Below, piece by piece: positions 11,740 through 22,229 of a stretch of DNA of 64,000 nt. Position 1 is the stretch's first letter. The number at the start of each line of letters is the position of its first letter. A model generated the notes under the pieces. That model was not told the origin of the DNA. It did no database searches and saw only the letters and a program-made list of their open reading frames with translations. The DNA lies in contig NC_091303.1 in NCBI RefSeq assembly GCF_038502225.1, positions 25,892,770 to 25,956,769 of the forward strand. The letters are read 5' to 3'. Source of the stretch: Cherax quadricarinatus. Lineage: Eukaryota; Arthropoda; Malacostraca; Decapoda; Parastacidae. The position numbers were made by a program, and so were the translations under genes.

Positions 11740-12165
11740 ATCTCTAACACCAGGATGGTGGTGATGGTGAAAGAGGCAGTATAGGGTAACATCACGAACA
11801 CCAGGATGGTGGTGATGGTGAAAGAGGCAGTATAGGGTAACATCACGAACACCAGGATGGTGGTGATGGTGAGAGAGGCAGTATAGGGTAACATCACGAA
11901 CACCAGGATGGTGGTGATGGTGAGAGAGGCAGTATAGGGTAACATCACGAACACCAGGATGGTGGTGATGGTGAGAGAGGCAGTATAGGGTAACATCACG
12001 AACACCAGGATGGTGGTGATGGTGAGAGAGGCAGTATAGGGTAACATCACGAACACCAGGATGGTGGTGATGGTGAGAGAGGCAGTATAGGGTAACATCA
12101 CGAACACCAGGATGGTGGTGATGGTGAGAGAGGCAGTATAGGGTAACATCACGAACACCAGGATG
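11740..12165. repeat. Minisatellite, 51-bp unit, about 8 copies
   Basis: The unit includes AACACCAGGATGGTGGTGAT, then GGTGAGAGAGGCAG, then TATAGGGTAACATCACG. Copies are nearly identical; the first two have GAAAGAGG instead of GAGAGAGG. Fifty-one is a multiple of three, so a minus-strand frame reads through as a His-rich 17-residue repeat; I treat this as coincidental. Confidence 0.95.
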
Positions 12166-13015
12166 GTGGTGATGGTGGTGGTGGTAATGGTGATGGTGGC
12201 AATGGTGATGGTGGCAATGGTGATGGTGGCAATGGTGATGGTGGTAATGGTGGTGATGGTGGTCATGGTGGTGGTGGTGGTGGTGATGGTGGTGGTGTTG
12301 GTGGTGATGGTGGTGGTGGTGGTGTTGGTGGTGATGGTGTTGTTGGTGGTGATGGTGGTGGTGGTGATGGTGGTGGTGGTGGTGATGGTGGTGGTGTTGG
12401 TGGTGGTGGTGGTGGTGATGGTGGTGGTGATGGTGGTGGTGATGGTGGTGGTGGTGATGGTGGTGTTGGTGGTGATGGTGGTGGTGGTGTTGGTGGTGAT
12501 GGTGGTGGTGGTGATGGTGGTGGTGATGGTGGTGGTGGTGGTGATGGTGGTGGTGTTGGTGGTGTTGGTGGTGGTGGTGATGGTGGTGATGGTGGTGGTG
12601 GTGGTGATGGTGGTGGTGATGGTGGTGATGGTGGTGGTGGTGATGGTGGTGGTGATGGTGGTGATGGTGGTGGTGGTGGTGATGGTGGTGGTGATGGTGG
12701 TGGTGATGGTGGTGGTGGTGATGGTGGTGGTGGTGATGGTGGTGGTGATGGTGGTGGTGATGGTGGTGGTGATGGTGGTGATGGTGGTGGTGATGGTGGT
12801 GGTGATGGTGGTGATGGTGGTGGTGATGGTGGTGATGGTGGTGGTGATGGTGGTGATGGTGGTGGTGATGGTGGTGATGGTGGTGGTGGTGGTGGTGGTG
12901 ATGGTGGTGGTGGTGATGGTGGTGGTGGTGATGGTGGTGGTGGTGGTGATGGTGGTGATGGTGGTGGTGGTGGTGATGGTGGTGATGGTGGTGGTGGTGA
13001 TGGTGGTGGTGATGG
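12166..13015. repeat. GTG/GAT triplet array inside the 51-bp repeat
   Basis: About 850 bp of GGTGGTGATGGTGGTGGT with scattered GTT and AAT triplets. It is bounded on the left by the GGATGGTGGTGATGGTG part of a 51-bp unit and on the right (13,016-13,040) by the rest of such a unit (GAGGGAGGCGGTATAGGGTA). The minus strand encodes a run of about 250 His codons, which I do not regard as a gene. Confidence 0.95.
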
Positions 13016-13094
13016 TGAGGGAGGCGGTATAGGGTAACATTAACAACAAATAACGCCTTTATGACCAGCCTTAATAACCACCCATGAAACATTA

Positions 13095-14215
13095 TATTAT
13101 TACCTCACTTCCCCCTCCCTCACTACCCCCTCCCTCACTACCCCCTCCCGCCCTTCTTCACTACCCCCTCCCTCACTACCCCCTCCGTCCCTAACTCAAT
13201 ACCCCCTCCCTCCCTACCTCACTTCCCCCTCCCTCCCTCACTTCCCCCTCCCTCCCTCACTTCCCCTCCCTCCCTACCTCACTTTCCCCTCCCTCCCTCC
13301 CTCACTTCCCCCTCTCTCCCTCCCTCACTTCCCCCTCTCTCCCTCCCTCACTTCCCCCTCTCTCCCTCCCTCACTTCCCCCTCCCTCCCTCCCTCACTTC
13401 CCCCTCTCTCCCTTCCCCCTCCCTCCCTACCTCACTTCCCCCTCCCTCCCTACCACACTTCCCCCTGTCTCCCTACCTCACTTCCCCCTCCCTCCCTACC
13501 CACTTCCCCAGCCCTCCCAACATCACTTCCCCCTCTCTCCCTACCTCACTTCCCCCTCCCTCCCTACCCCACTTCCCCCTCCCTCCCTCCCAACCTCACT
13601 TCTCCCTCCCTCCCTACCTCACATCCCCCTCCCTCCCTACCTCACATCCCCCTCCCTCCCTACCCCCTTTCCCCCTCTCTCCCTACCTCACTTCCCCCTC
13701 CCTCCCTACCCCACTTCCCCCTCCCTACCTCACTTCCCCCTCCCTCCCTACCTCACATCCCCCTCCCTCCCTACCCCACATCCCCCTCCCTCCCTACCCC
13801 ACTTCCCCTCCCTCCCTCACTTCCCCTCCCTCCCTACTTCACTTCCCCTCCCTCCCTACTTCACTTCCCCCTCCCTCCTTACCTCACTTCCCCCACTCTC
13901 CCTCACTTCCCCCTCCCTTCCTCCCTCACTTCTCCCTCCCTACTTCACTTCCCCCTCCCTCCCTACCTCACTTCCCCCCTACCTCACTTCCCCCTCCCTA
14001 CTTCACTTCCCCCTCCCTCCCTACCTCACTTCCCCCTCCCTCCCTACCTCACTTCCCCCTCCCTCCCTACCCACTTCCCCCTCCCTTCCTACCTCACTTC
14101 CCTCCCTCCCTCCCTCACTTCCCCTCCCTCCCTACCTCACTTCCCCCTCCCTCCCTACCTCACTTCCCCCTCCCTTCTTACCTCACTTCCCCCCTCTCCC
14201 CCTTCCCTCTTCTAA
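13095..14215. repeat. CT-rich minisatellite, CTTCCCCCTCCCTCC-type, about 1.1 kb
   Basis: Irregular 20-25 bp units of CTTCCCCCTCCCTCCCTACC followed by TCA. One strand is almost pure pyrimidine. No ORF of interest. Confidence 0.95.
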
Positions 14216-14284
14216 TTTCCAGTTTGATATACCTTGGAAGGCTTTCGAGTTTTCCTATGTCGCAGTCAGGCCATGAGCCAGTCT

Positions 14285-15876
14285 ACCTGGAGGGTATTTC
14301 GGGGATCAACGCCCCCGCGGCCCGGGCCATGACCAAGCCTCCCGGTCCATCAAGGCCTGACCAACCAGGCTGTTACTATTGGCCGCACGTAGTCCAACGT
14401 ATGAACCACAGCCCGGCTGATCCAGCACCGACTTGTCCAGCTCCCTCTTGAAGGCAACCAGGAGTCTATTGGTATGTCCCCTTATGCATAGTAGGAGGCT
14501 GCTGAACAGTCTTGGGCCCCGGATACTTATGGTGTTTTCTCTTAGTGTACCAATAGCGCCCCTACTTTTCAATGAGGGTATTTTGCACCGCCTGACCAGA
14601 CTTTAACTTTCGTAGGGAGTGATTTCTGAGTGCAGATTCGGGACCATTCCTTCTAGGATTTTCCAAGTGTAGATTATGATATCTCTCTCTTGCGTGCGTT
14701 TCAGCGAGTACAAGTCAAGTGCTTCCAAGCGTTCCCAATAGTTGAGGTGTTTGATAGAACTTATATGTGCACTAAAGATTCTCTGTGCACTCTAGATCTA
14801 CAATTTCACCTGCTTTGAACGGAGATGTTAATGTACAGCAGTATTCCAGCCTAGAGAGAACAACCGATTTGAAGAGGATCATCATGGGCTTGACGTCCCT
14901 AGTTTTGAAGGTTCTCATTATCCATCCTATCATTTTTCTAGCAGATGCGATAGATACATTGTTGTGGTCTTTGAAGGTGAGATCTAACATTATCACTCCC
15001 AGGTCCTTCACATTATATTTTCACTGTACTGTATGGTTAGAATTTGTTGTATACCCTGATACAGTTTAAATTTCCTCAAGTTGTCCATATCTGAGTAGTT
15101 GAAATTTCTCTTCACTGAACTTCATATTGTTTTGAGTGGGCCATTTGAAGATTTGGTTGGTGTCCGCTTGGAGTTTTGCGGCGTCTTCGATAGAGCACAC
15201 TGTCATTGTAATTCGAATTGTCATCCGAATTGTCAGATATGAGGATGAGGAATAGGATGGGAGCGAGTACTGTGCCTTATGGAACAGAACTTTTCACCCT
15301 AGCTGCCTCAGACTTTACTCTGTTTACTATTACTCTGTGTTCTATTTGTTAAGTTATAGATCCATCTACCAACTTTTCCTGTTATTCTTTTATAAAGCAT
15401 TTCATGCGCTATTACACCGTGGTCGCACTTGTTGAAAGCTTTTGTAAAGTCTGTATATACATCTGTATTTTGTTTATCCTCTACAGCATCCAGGACCTTG
15501 TCATAGTGGTCCAGTAGCTGAGACAGGCAGGAGCGACCTGCTCTAAACGCGTGTTCCTCTGGGTTGTGTAATTGATGGGTATCTAGGTGGTTGGCGATCT
15601 TGCTTCTTAGAATTCTTTCAAAGAATTTTATATGGGATGTTAGTGCTATCTGTCTGTAGTTCTTTGCAATTGTTTTACTGCCACCTTTGTAGAGTGGGGC
15701 TATGTCTGTTGTTTCTAGCGAGTGTGGTATGACCCCTTTGTCCATGCTCCCTCTCCATAGAATGCTGAAGGCATGTGACAGTGGTTTCTTGCAGTTCTTG
15801 ATGAGCACGGAGTTCCATGAGTCTGGGCCTGCAGCAGAGTGCATGGACGGGTGGAAAAGTGACATACATTTCCTTA
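14285..15876 (-). mobile_element. CR1/jockey-type LINE (family B), decayed
   Basis: Minus-strand reverse-transcriptase remnant in several frames. In protein order: AAGPDSWNSVLIKNC (about 15,800-15,840), PLYKGGSKTIAKNYR, HAFRAGRSCLSQLL (about 15,530), YTDFTKAFNKCDHG, then VVLSRLEYCCTLTSPF (about 14,820-14,870) and a C-terminal FKRELDKS end. The 3' end near 14,285 is CCTCCAGGTAGAC on the minus strand. Premature stops and shifts occur throughout, and the FADD box region is degraded. Compared with the copy at 26,033 it lacks the endonuclease. Confidence 0.85.
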
Positions 15877-15970
15877 CACCACCTGGGGGGTGGTTGTGTA
15901 CCTCAGTGCGTGCTGGGCTTTGAAATGAGCTGAGGTAGAATAACAGCTCCTAGCCTGTAAAACTGATCAA
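15877..15970 (+). mobile_element. Fragment of SINE family 2 (3' part)
   Basis: The stretch with GAAATGAGCTGAGGTAGAAT and TAGCCTGTAAAAC aligns to the 3' part of the SINE at 31,005-31,280 (AAATGAGCTAAGGTAGGAT, TTAGCCTGTAAAT). Confidence 0.55.
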
Positions 15971-16380
15971 AGCCACATGATCCACCACTACCCACACACG
16001 CTAAAGCTCTGGTTATATCTCTCCCCGACATTCTAACGACCCACCTTCCCTAAACTGGACTAGAAAACTATAATCGTCTCCCTTTCCCCTTTCCCTGCTC
16101 TTGTCGCAGTTTTTTCTGAAATCGCACAACTGACCAAATTTATCAACAAAATTGTCAAAACTCTTAATAAGCTGACCGAGGACATGAAGGGATGTATGTA
16201 TGTATGTATGTCTACATCCTATGTACTGGCCCCGCCTCTCAAGCGTCATGCACCGGCATTACTGGTTTTCTGCCAGTCTGAATCTCTGTATGCATGCAAG
16301 CCTGCGTATGTGTACGTATGCATGAATATATGTATGTTTTAGGAAGTGTGCGTACATATTCAGTGACCTAGTTGTGTTTG
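15971..16380. other. Unassigned DNA with TGTA microsatellites
   Basis: Single-copy-like; short (TGTA)n runs at 16,194-16,208 and imperfect ones at 16,285-16,340. No gene recognised. Confidence 0.5.
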
Positions 16381-16381
16381 C

Positions 16382-19300
16382 AAGGGCGGGTTCCCTGGTG
16401 GTAGCCCCGGGTGGGTTCCCTGGTGGTAGCCCCGGGTGGGTTCCCTGGTGGTAGCCCCGGGTGGGTTCCCTGGTGGTAGCCCCGGGTGGGTTCCCAGGTG
16501 GTAGCCCCGGGTGGGTTCCCAGGTGGTAGCCCCGGGTGTGTTCCCAGGTGGTCGCCCAGGGTGGGTTCCCAGGTGGTAGGCCCGGGTGGGTTCCCAGGTG
16601 GGCGCCCCGGGTGTATCCCAGGGGGTAGCCCCGGGTGGGTTCCCAGGTGGTAGTCCCGGGCGTGTTCCCAGGTGGTAGCCCCGGGTGGGTTCCCAGGTGG
16701 TAGCCCCGGGTGTTCCCAGGTGGTAGCCCCGGGTGGGTTCCCAGGTGGTAGCCCCGGGTGTTCCCAGGTGGTAGCCCCGGGTGGGTTCCCAGGTGGTAGC
16801 CCCGGGTGGGTTCCCAGGTGGTAGCCCCGGGTGGGTTCCCAGGTGGTAGCCCCGGGTGGGTTCCCAGGTGGTAGCCCCGGGTGGGTTCCCAGGTGGTTGC
16901 CCCGGGTGGGTTCCCAGGTGGTAGCCCCGGGTGGGTTCCCAGGTGGTAGCCCCGGGTGGGTTCCCAGGTGGTAGCCCCGGGTGTTCCCAGGTGGTAGCCC
17001 CGGGTGTTCCCAGGTGGTAGCCCCGGATGGGTTCCCTGGTTGAAGCCCCGGGTGTTCCCAGGTGGTAGTCCCGGGTGTGTTCCCAGGTGGTAGCCCAGGG
17101 TGGGCTCCCAGGTGGTAGCCCCGGGTAGGTTCCCAGGTGGTAGCCCCGGGTAGGTTCCCAGGTGGTAGCCCAGGGTGTTTCCAGGTGGTAGCCCCGGGTG
17201 GGTTCCCAGATGGTAGCCCCGGGTGGTAGCCCCGGGTGGGTTCCCAGGTGGTAGCCCCGGGTGGGTTCCCAGGTGGTAGCCCCGGGTGGGTTCCCAGATG
17301 GTAGCCCCGGGTGGGTTCCCAGGTGGTAGCCCCGGGTGGGTTCCCAGGTGTTCCCAGGTGGTAGCCCCGGGTGGGTTCCCAGGTGGTAGCCCCGGGTGTT
17401 CCCAGGTGGTAGCCCCGGGTGTGTTCCCAGGTGGTAGCCCCGGGTGGGTTCCCAGGTGGTAGCCCCGGGTGGGTTCCCAGGTGGTAGCCCCGGGTGTTCC
17501 CAGGTGGTAGCCCCGGTTAGGTTCCCAGGTGGTAGCCCCGGGTAGGTTCCCAGGTGGTAGCCCTGGGTGTTTCCAGGTGGTAGCCCAGGGTGAGTTCCCA
17601 GGTGGTAGCCCCGGGTGGGTTCCCAGATAGTAGCCCCGGGTGTGTTCCCAGGTGGTAGCCCCGGGTGGGTTCCCAGGTGGTAGCCCCGGGTGGGTTCCCA
17701 GGTGGTAGCCCCGGGTGGGTTCCCAGGTTGTAGCCCCGGGTGTTCCCAGGTGGTAGTCCCGGGGGTGTTCCCAGGTGGTAGCCCCGGGTGGGTTCCCAGG
17801 TGGTAGCTCCGGGTGTTCCCAGGTGGTAGTCCCGGGTGTGTACCCAGGTGGTAGTCCCGGGTGTGTTCCCAGGTGGTAGTCCCGGGCGTGTTCCCAGGTG
17901 GTAGCCCCGGGTGGGTTCCCAGGTGGTAGCCCCGGGTGGGTTCCCAGGTGGTAGCCCCGGGTGTTCCCAGGTGGTAGCCCCGGGTGTTCCCAGGTGGTAG
18001 CCCCGGGTGTTCCCAGGTGGTAGCCCCGGGTGGGCTCCCAGGTGGTAGCCCCGGGTAAGTTCCCAGGTGGTAGCCCCGGGTAAGTTCCCAGGTGGTAGCC
18101 CCGGGTAAGTTCCCAAGTGGTAGCCCCGGGTAGGTTCCCAGGTGGTAGCCCCGGGTGTTCCCAGGTGGTAGTCCCGGGTGTGTTCCCAGGTGGTAGCCCC
18201 GGGTGTTCCCAGGTGGTAGACCCGGGTGTTCCCAGGTGGTAGCCCCGGGTGTTCCCAGGTGGTAGCCCCGGGTGTTCCCAGGTGGTAGCCCCGGGTGTTC
18301 CCAGGTGGTAGCTCCGGGTGTTCCCAGGTTGTAGCCCCGGGTGTTCCCAGGTGGTAGCCCCGGGTGGGTTCCCAGATGGTAGCCCCGGGTGTGTTCCCAG
18401 GTGGTCGCCCAGGGTGGGTTCCCAGGTGGTAGCCCCGGGTGGGTTCCCAGGTGGTAGCCCCGGGTGTGTTCCCAGGTGGTAGCCCCGGGTGGGTTCCCAG
18501 GTGGTAGTCCCGGGCGTGTTCCCAGGTGGTAGCCCCGGGTGGGTTCCCAGGTGGTAGCCCCGGGTGTTTCCAGGTGGTAGCCCCGGGTGGGTTCCCAGGT
18601 GGTAGCCCCGGGTGGGTTCCCAGGTGGTAGCCCCGGGTGGGTTCCCAGATGGTAGCCCCGGGTGGGTTCCCAGGTGGTAACCCCGGGTGGGTTCCCAGGT
18701 GGTAGCCCCGGGTGGGTTCCCAGGTGGTAGCCCCGGGTGGGTTCCCAGGTGGTTGCCCCTGGTGGGTTCCCAGGTGGTCGCCCCGGGTGGGTTCCCAGGT
18801 GGTTGCCCCGGGTGGGTTCCCAGGTGGTAGCCCCGGGTGGGTTCCCAGGTGGTAGCCCCGGGTGTTCCCAGGTGGTAGCCCCGGATGGGTTCCCTGGTTG
18901 TAGCCCCGGATGGGTTCCCTGGTTGTAACCCCGGGTGTTCCCAGGTGGTAGTCCCGGGTGTGTTCCCAGGTGGTAGCCCCGGGTGGGTTCCCAGGTGGTA
19001 GCCCCGGGTGGGTTCCCAGGTGGTAGCCCCGGGTGGGATCCCAGGTGGTCGCCCCGGGTAGGTTCCCAGGTGGTAGCCCCGGGTAGGTTCCCAGGTGGTA
19101 GCCCAGGGTGTTTCCAGGTGGTAGCCCCGGGTGGGTTCCCAGGTGGTAGCCCCGGGTGGGTTCCCAGATGGTAGCCCCGGGTGGTAGCCCCGGGTGGGTT
19201 CCCAGGTGGTAGCCCCGGGTGGGTTCCCAGGTGGTAGCCCCGGGTGGGTTCCCAGATGGTAGCCCCGGGTGGGTTCCCAGGTGGTAGCCCCGGGTGGGTT

Positions 19301-20825
19301 CCCAGGTGTTCCCAGGTGGTAGCCCCGGGTGGGTTCCCATGTGGTAGCCCCGGGTGTTCCCAGGTGGTAGCCCCGGGTGTGTTCCCAGGTGGTAGCCCCG
19401 GGTGGGTTCCCAGGTGGTAGCCCCGGGTGGGTTCCCAGGTGGTAGCCCCGGGTGTTCCCAGGTGGTAGCCCCGGTTAGGTTCCCAGGTGGTAGCCCCGGG
19501 TAGGTTCCCAGGTGGTAGCCCTGGGTGTTTCCAGGTGGTAGCCCAGGGTGAGTTCCCAGGTGGTAGCCCCGGGTGGGTTCCCAGATAGTAGCCCCGGGTG
19601 TGTTCCCAGGTGGTAGCCCCGGGTGGGTTCCCAGGTGGTAGCCCCGGGTGGGTTCCCAGGTGGTAGCCCCGGGTGGGTTCCCAGGTGGTAGCCCCGGGTG
19701 TTCCCAGGTGGTAGCCCCGGTTAGGTTCCCAGGTGGTAGCCCCGGGTAGGTTCCCAGGTGGTAGCCCTGGGTGTTTCCAGGTGGTAGCCCAGGGTGAGTT
19801 CCCAGGTGGTAGCCCCGGGTGGGTTCCCAGATAGTAGCCCCGGGTGTGTTCCCAGGTGGTAGCCCCGGGTGGGTTCCCAGGTGGTAGCCCCGGGTGGGTT
19901 CCCAGGTGGTAGCCCCGGGTGGGTTCCCAGGTGGTAGCCCCGGGTGGGTTCCCAGGTGGTAGCCCCGGGTGTTCCCAGGTGGTAGTCCCGGGGGTGTTCC
20001 CAGGTGGTAGCCCCGGGTGGGTTCCCAGGTGGTAGCTCCGGGTGTTCCCAGGTGGTAGTCCCGGGTGTGTACCCAGGTGGTAGTCCCGGGTGTGTTCCCA
20101 GGTGGTAGCCCCGGCGTGTTCCCAGGTGGTAGCCCCGGGTGGGTTCCCAGGTGGTAGCTCCGGGTGTTCCCAGGTGGTAGCCCCGGGTGGGTTCCCAGGT
20201 GGTAGCCCCGGGTGTTCCCAGGTGGTAGCCCCGGGTGTTCCCAGGTGGTAGCCCCGGGTGTTACAAGGTGGTAGCCCCGGGTGGGCTCCCAGGTGGTAGC
20301 CCCGGGTAAGTTCCCAGGTGGTAGCCCCGGGTAAGTTCCCAGGTGGTAGCCCCGGGATAGTTCCCAAGTGGTAGCCCCGGGTAGGTTCCCAGGTGGTAGC
20401 CCCGGGTGTTCCCAGGTGGTAGTCCCGGGTGTGTTCCCAGGTGGTAGCCCCCGGTGTTCCCAGGTTGTAGACCCGGGTGTTCCCAGGTGGTAGCCCCGGG
20501 TGTTCCCAGGTGGTAGCCCCGGGTGTTCCCAGGTGGTAGCCCCGGGTGTTCCCAGGTGGTAGCCCCGGGTGTTCCCAGGTTGTAGCCCCGGGTGTTCCCA
20601 GGTGGTAGCCCCGGGTGTTCCCAGGTGGTAGCCCCGGGTGTTCCCAGGTGGTAGCCCCGGGTGTTCCCAGGTGGTAGCCCCGGGTGTTCCCAGGTGGTAG
20701 CCCCGGGTGTTCCCAGGTGGTAGCCCCGGGTGTTCCCAGGTGGTAGCCCCGGGTGTTCCCAGGTGGTAGCCCCGGGTGTTCCCAGGTGGTAGCCCCGGGT
20801 GTTCCCAGGTGGTAGCCCCGGGTTA
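16382..20825. repeat. Minisatellite, 23/25-bp units, 4.4 kb, with a ~1.96-kb higher-order repeat
   Basis: Units read GGGTGGGTTCCCAGGTGG then TAGCCCC (25 bp), or GGGTGTTCCCAGGTGG then TAGCCCC (23 bp). Most junctions form the palindrome CCCGGG. Marker variants recur in the same order 1,958 bp apart: CCCCGGTTAG at 17,511 and 19,469, and the fused unit TTCCCAGGTGTTCCCAGG at 17,341 and 19,299. CCCCGGTTAG recurs a third time 246 bp further on, at 19,715. From about 20,500 the array is nearly pure 23-bp units. The minus strand has a frame of about 1,335 codons only because the unit has no stop in that orientation. Confidence 0.97.
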
Positions 20826-21285
20826 TCTACCACTGAGTGTAGGAGAGCTGCAAACACATAACTATTTCTTATACGTGTGACTGGTATCGAGGACTTACAG
20901 AGTGACTAACTGTTCATTGACTACTCAAGTAAGCTGTTGCTGTTAATGGTCCGCTACCTGTGATATACCAGTGACAGATTTCGAAAGTCTTCCTACTCCG
21001 GAAGGCCGGCCTGAAGCCAGGCTTAGGCAGCTTGGTTACAAGTACCTCTGGCAGTCTGACAAATGATAATTAAGCTTAATATAAAGCATGTGGGACTTCT
21101 TATAGTCAGTTTCTTGACCAATGTGTACTTGATTGTTCTTTTACGAGTAATACGGAGGTGTTATAATAACCTATTTGAGATATCAAGGTATCTTATTATT
21201 GAAAATATGATACCAGTGAAATGAAGAGGCCACCTCAATCTCATCCTACGTAGAGTTCTAGTTCCTAGGTCTTCTGCGTATGTTT
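20826..21285. other. Unassigned DNA with a short LINE-tail-like piece
   Basis: Single-copy-like. The segment 20,970-21,045 contains AGGCCGGCCTGAAGCCAGGC, which resembles the 3' tail of CR1-type copies at 7,661 and 36,640. Confidence 0.4.
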
Positions 21286-21288
21286 ATT

Positions 21289-21444
21289 CTCTTGCGCTAC
21301 CCTCCACAGGATGGATGTGCTCTTGCGCTACCCTCCACAGGATGGATGTGCTCTTGCGCTACCCTCCACAGGATGGATGTGCTCTTGCGCTACCCTCCAC
21401 AGGATGGATGTGCTCTTGCGCTACCCTCCACAGGATGGATGTGC
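21289..21444. repeat. Minisatellite, 31-bp unit, 5 copies
   Basis: The unit contains CTCTTGCGCTACCCTCCAC followed by AGGATGGATGTG. Copies are essentially identical. Confidence 0.95.
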
Positions 21445-21544
21445 GGTGCACAACAAACTAGCCATTTCGGTGGCAGAATTTAAATCTATGAATGAAGAAA
21501 GCTGAAAATTCTTTGTCCTTTTACACTTACCGAGTTATCCCTTA

Positions 21545-21800
21545 GTGAGAGCATTATACTCGTTCTATAGGCTGGAATACTGCTGCATACTAACTGCCTC
21601 CTTCAAGGCAGGCCACAGGCAAAATTGCAGAACTGGAAAGTGTGCAGAGAACCTTTCACAACTCGTAAAATCTCTATCAGGCCTCTAAAATACTTCGAAC
21701 TTCCTAGAAAGTAGGCCTGAAAGACAATTTCTACCTGGAAAATACTGGAGGGACTGGTCTCAAACCTAAACACCGAAATTACACGAGGCTTGCCAGACGA
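21545..21800 (+). mobile_element. CR1/jockey-type LINE fragment (family B)
   Basis: Plus-strand remnant reading LEYCCILTASFKAG near 21,570, which matches the LEYCCTLTSPFKEG motif of the copy at 26,033. It continues to an LTWKILEG-like stretch near 21,750. Broken by stops. Confidence 0.7.
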
Positions 21801-22229
21801 TGAAGGATACCAACGACAGCTACAGGTTCTCGGCAACAATACGACAACAACGAACACAACAACAGTAACGTAACGCCTGGTTCTCGTCAGCAATAAGTTA
21901 GAAGAAAAGGCAAATAATAAGAGAATGGAGCAGGGAGCTGGTGAAGAAAGAATGGAAGAAGTGAAGCGTGAACCACATCAAAACAACAGCATGAAGGAGG
22001 GAGGGAGGGAAATGAAGCAGGAGGGGGAGGAGGATAAAAAGGTAGTAGTACGAGGGTGAAGTATGAGTGAGTAGGAGGGAGAAAAAGCAGTAAAAATGGA
22101 GGGAGATGTAAGAGGGGGGAAGGAGTAAGAAAGGAAAGTCAGGAAAAGGACGGAGAAAAGACGTTAATAGGGGAGAGGAAGAAAAAGACGGGAGGAGGAG
22201 GAGGAGGAGGAGGAGGAGGAGGGATAAAC
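21801..22229. other. Purine-rich stretch with (GGA)n
   Basis: From about 21,900 the plus strand is mostly A and G, ending in a GGA run at 22,190-22,221. No gene seen. Confidence 0.6.

Noticed and set aside
11569..13092. Poly-histidine frame of 507 codons, minus strand
   Set aside because: The His run is a GTG/GAT triplet array and the overlapping Thr/Ile frame is equally open. The short unique C-terminus is not recognisable.
16360..20367. Minus-strand frame of about 1,335 codons rich in Pro, Gly, Thr
   Set aside because: It lies wholly in a 23/25-bp tandem array whose unit has no stop in that orientation; other frames are also open and no non-repeat domain or splice context exists.
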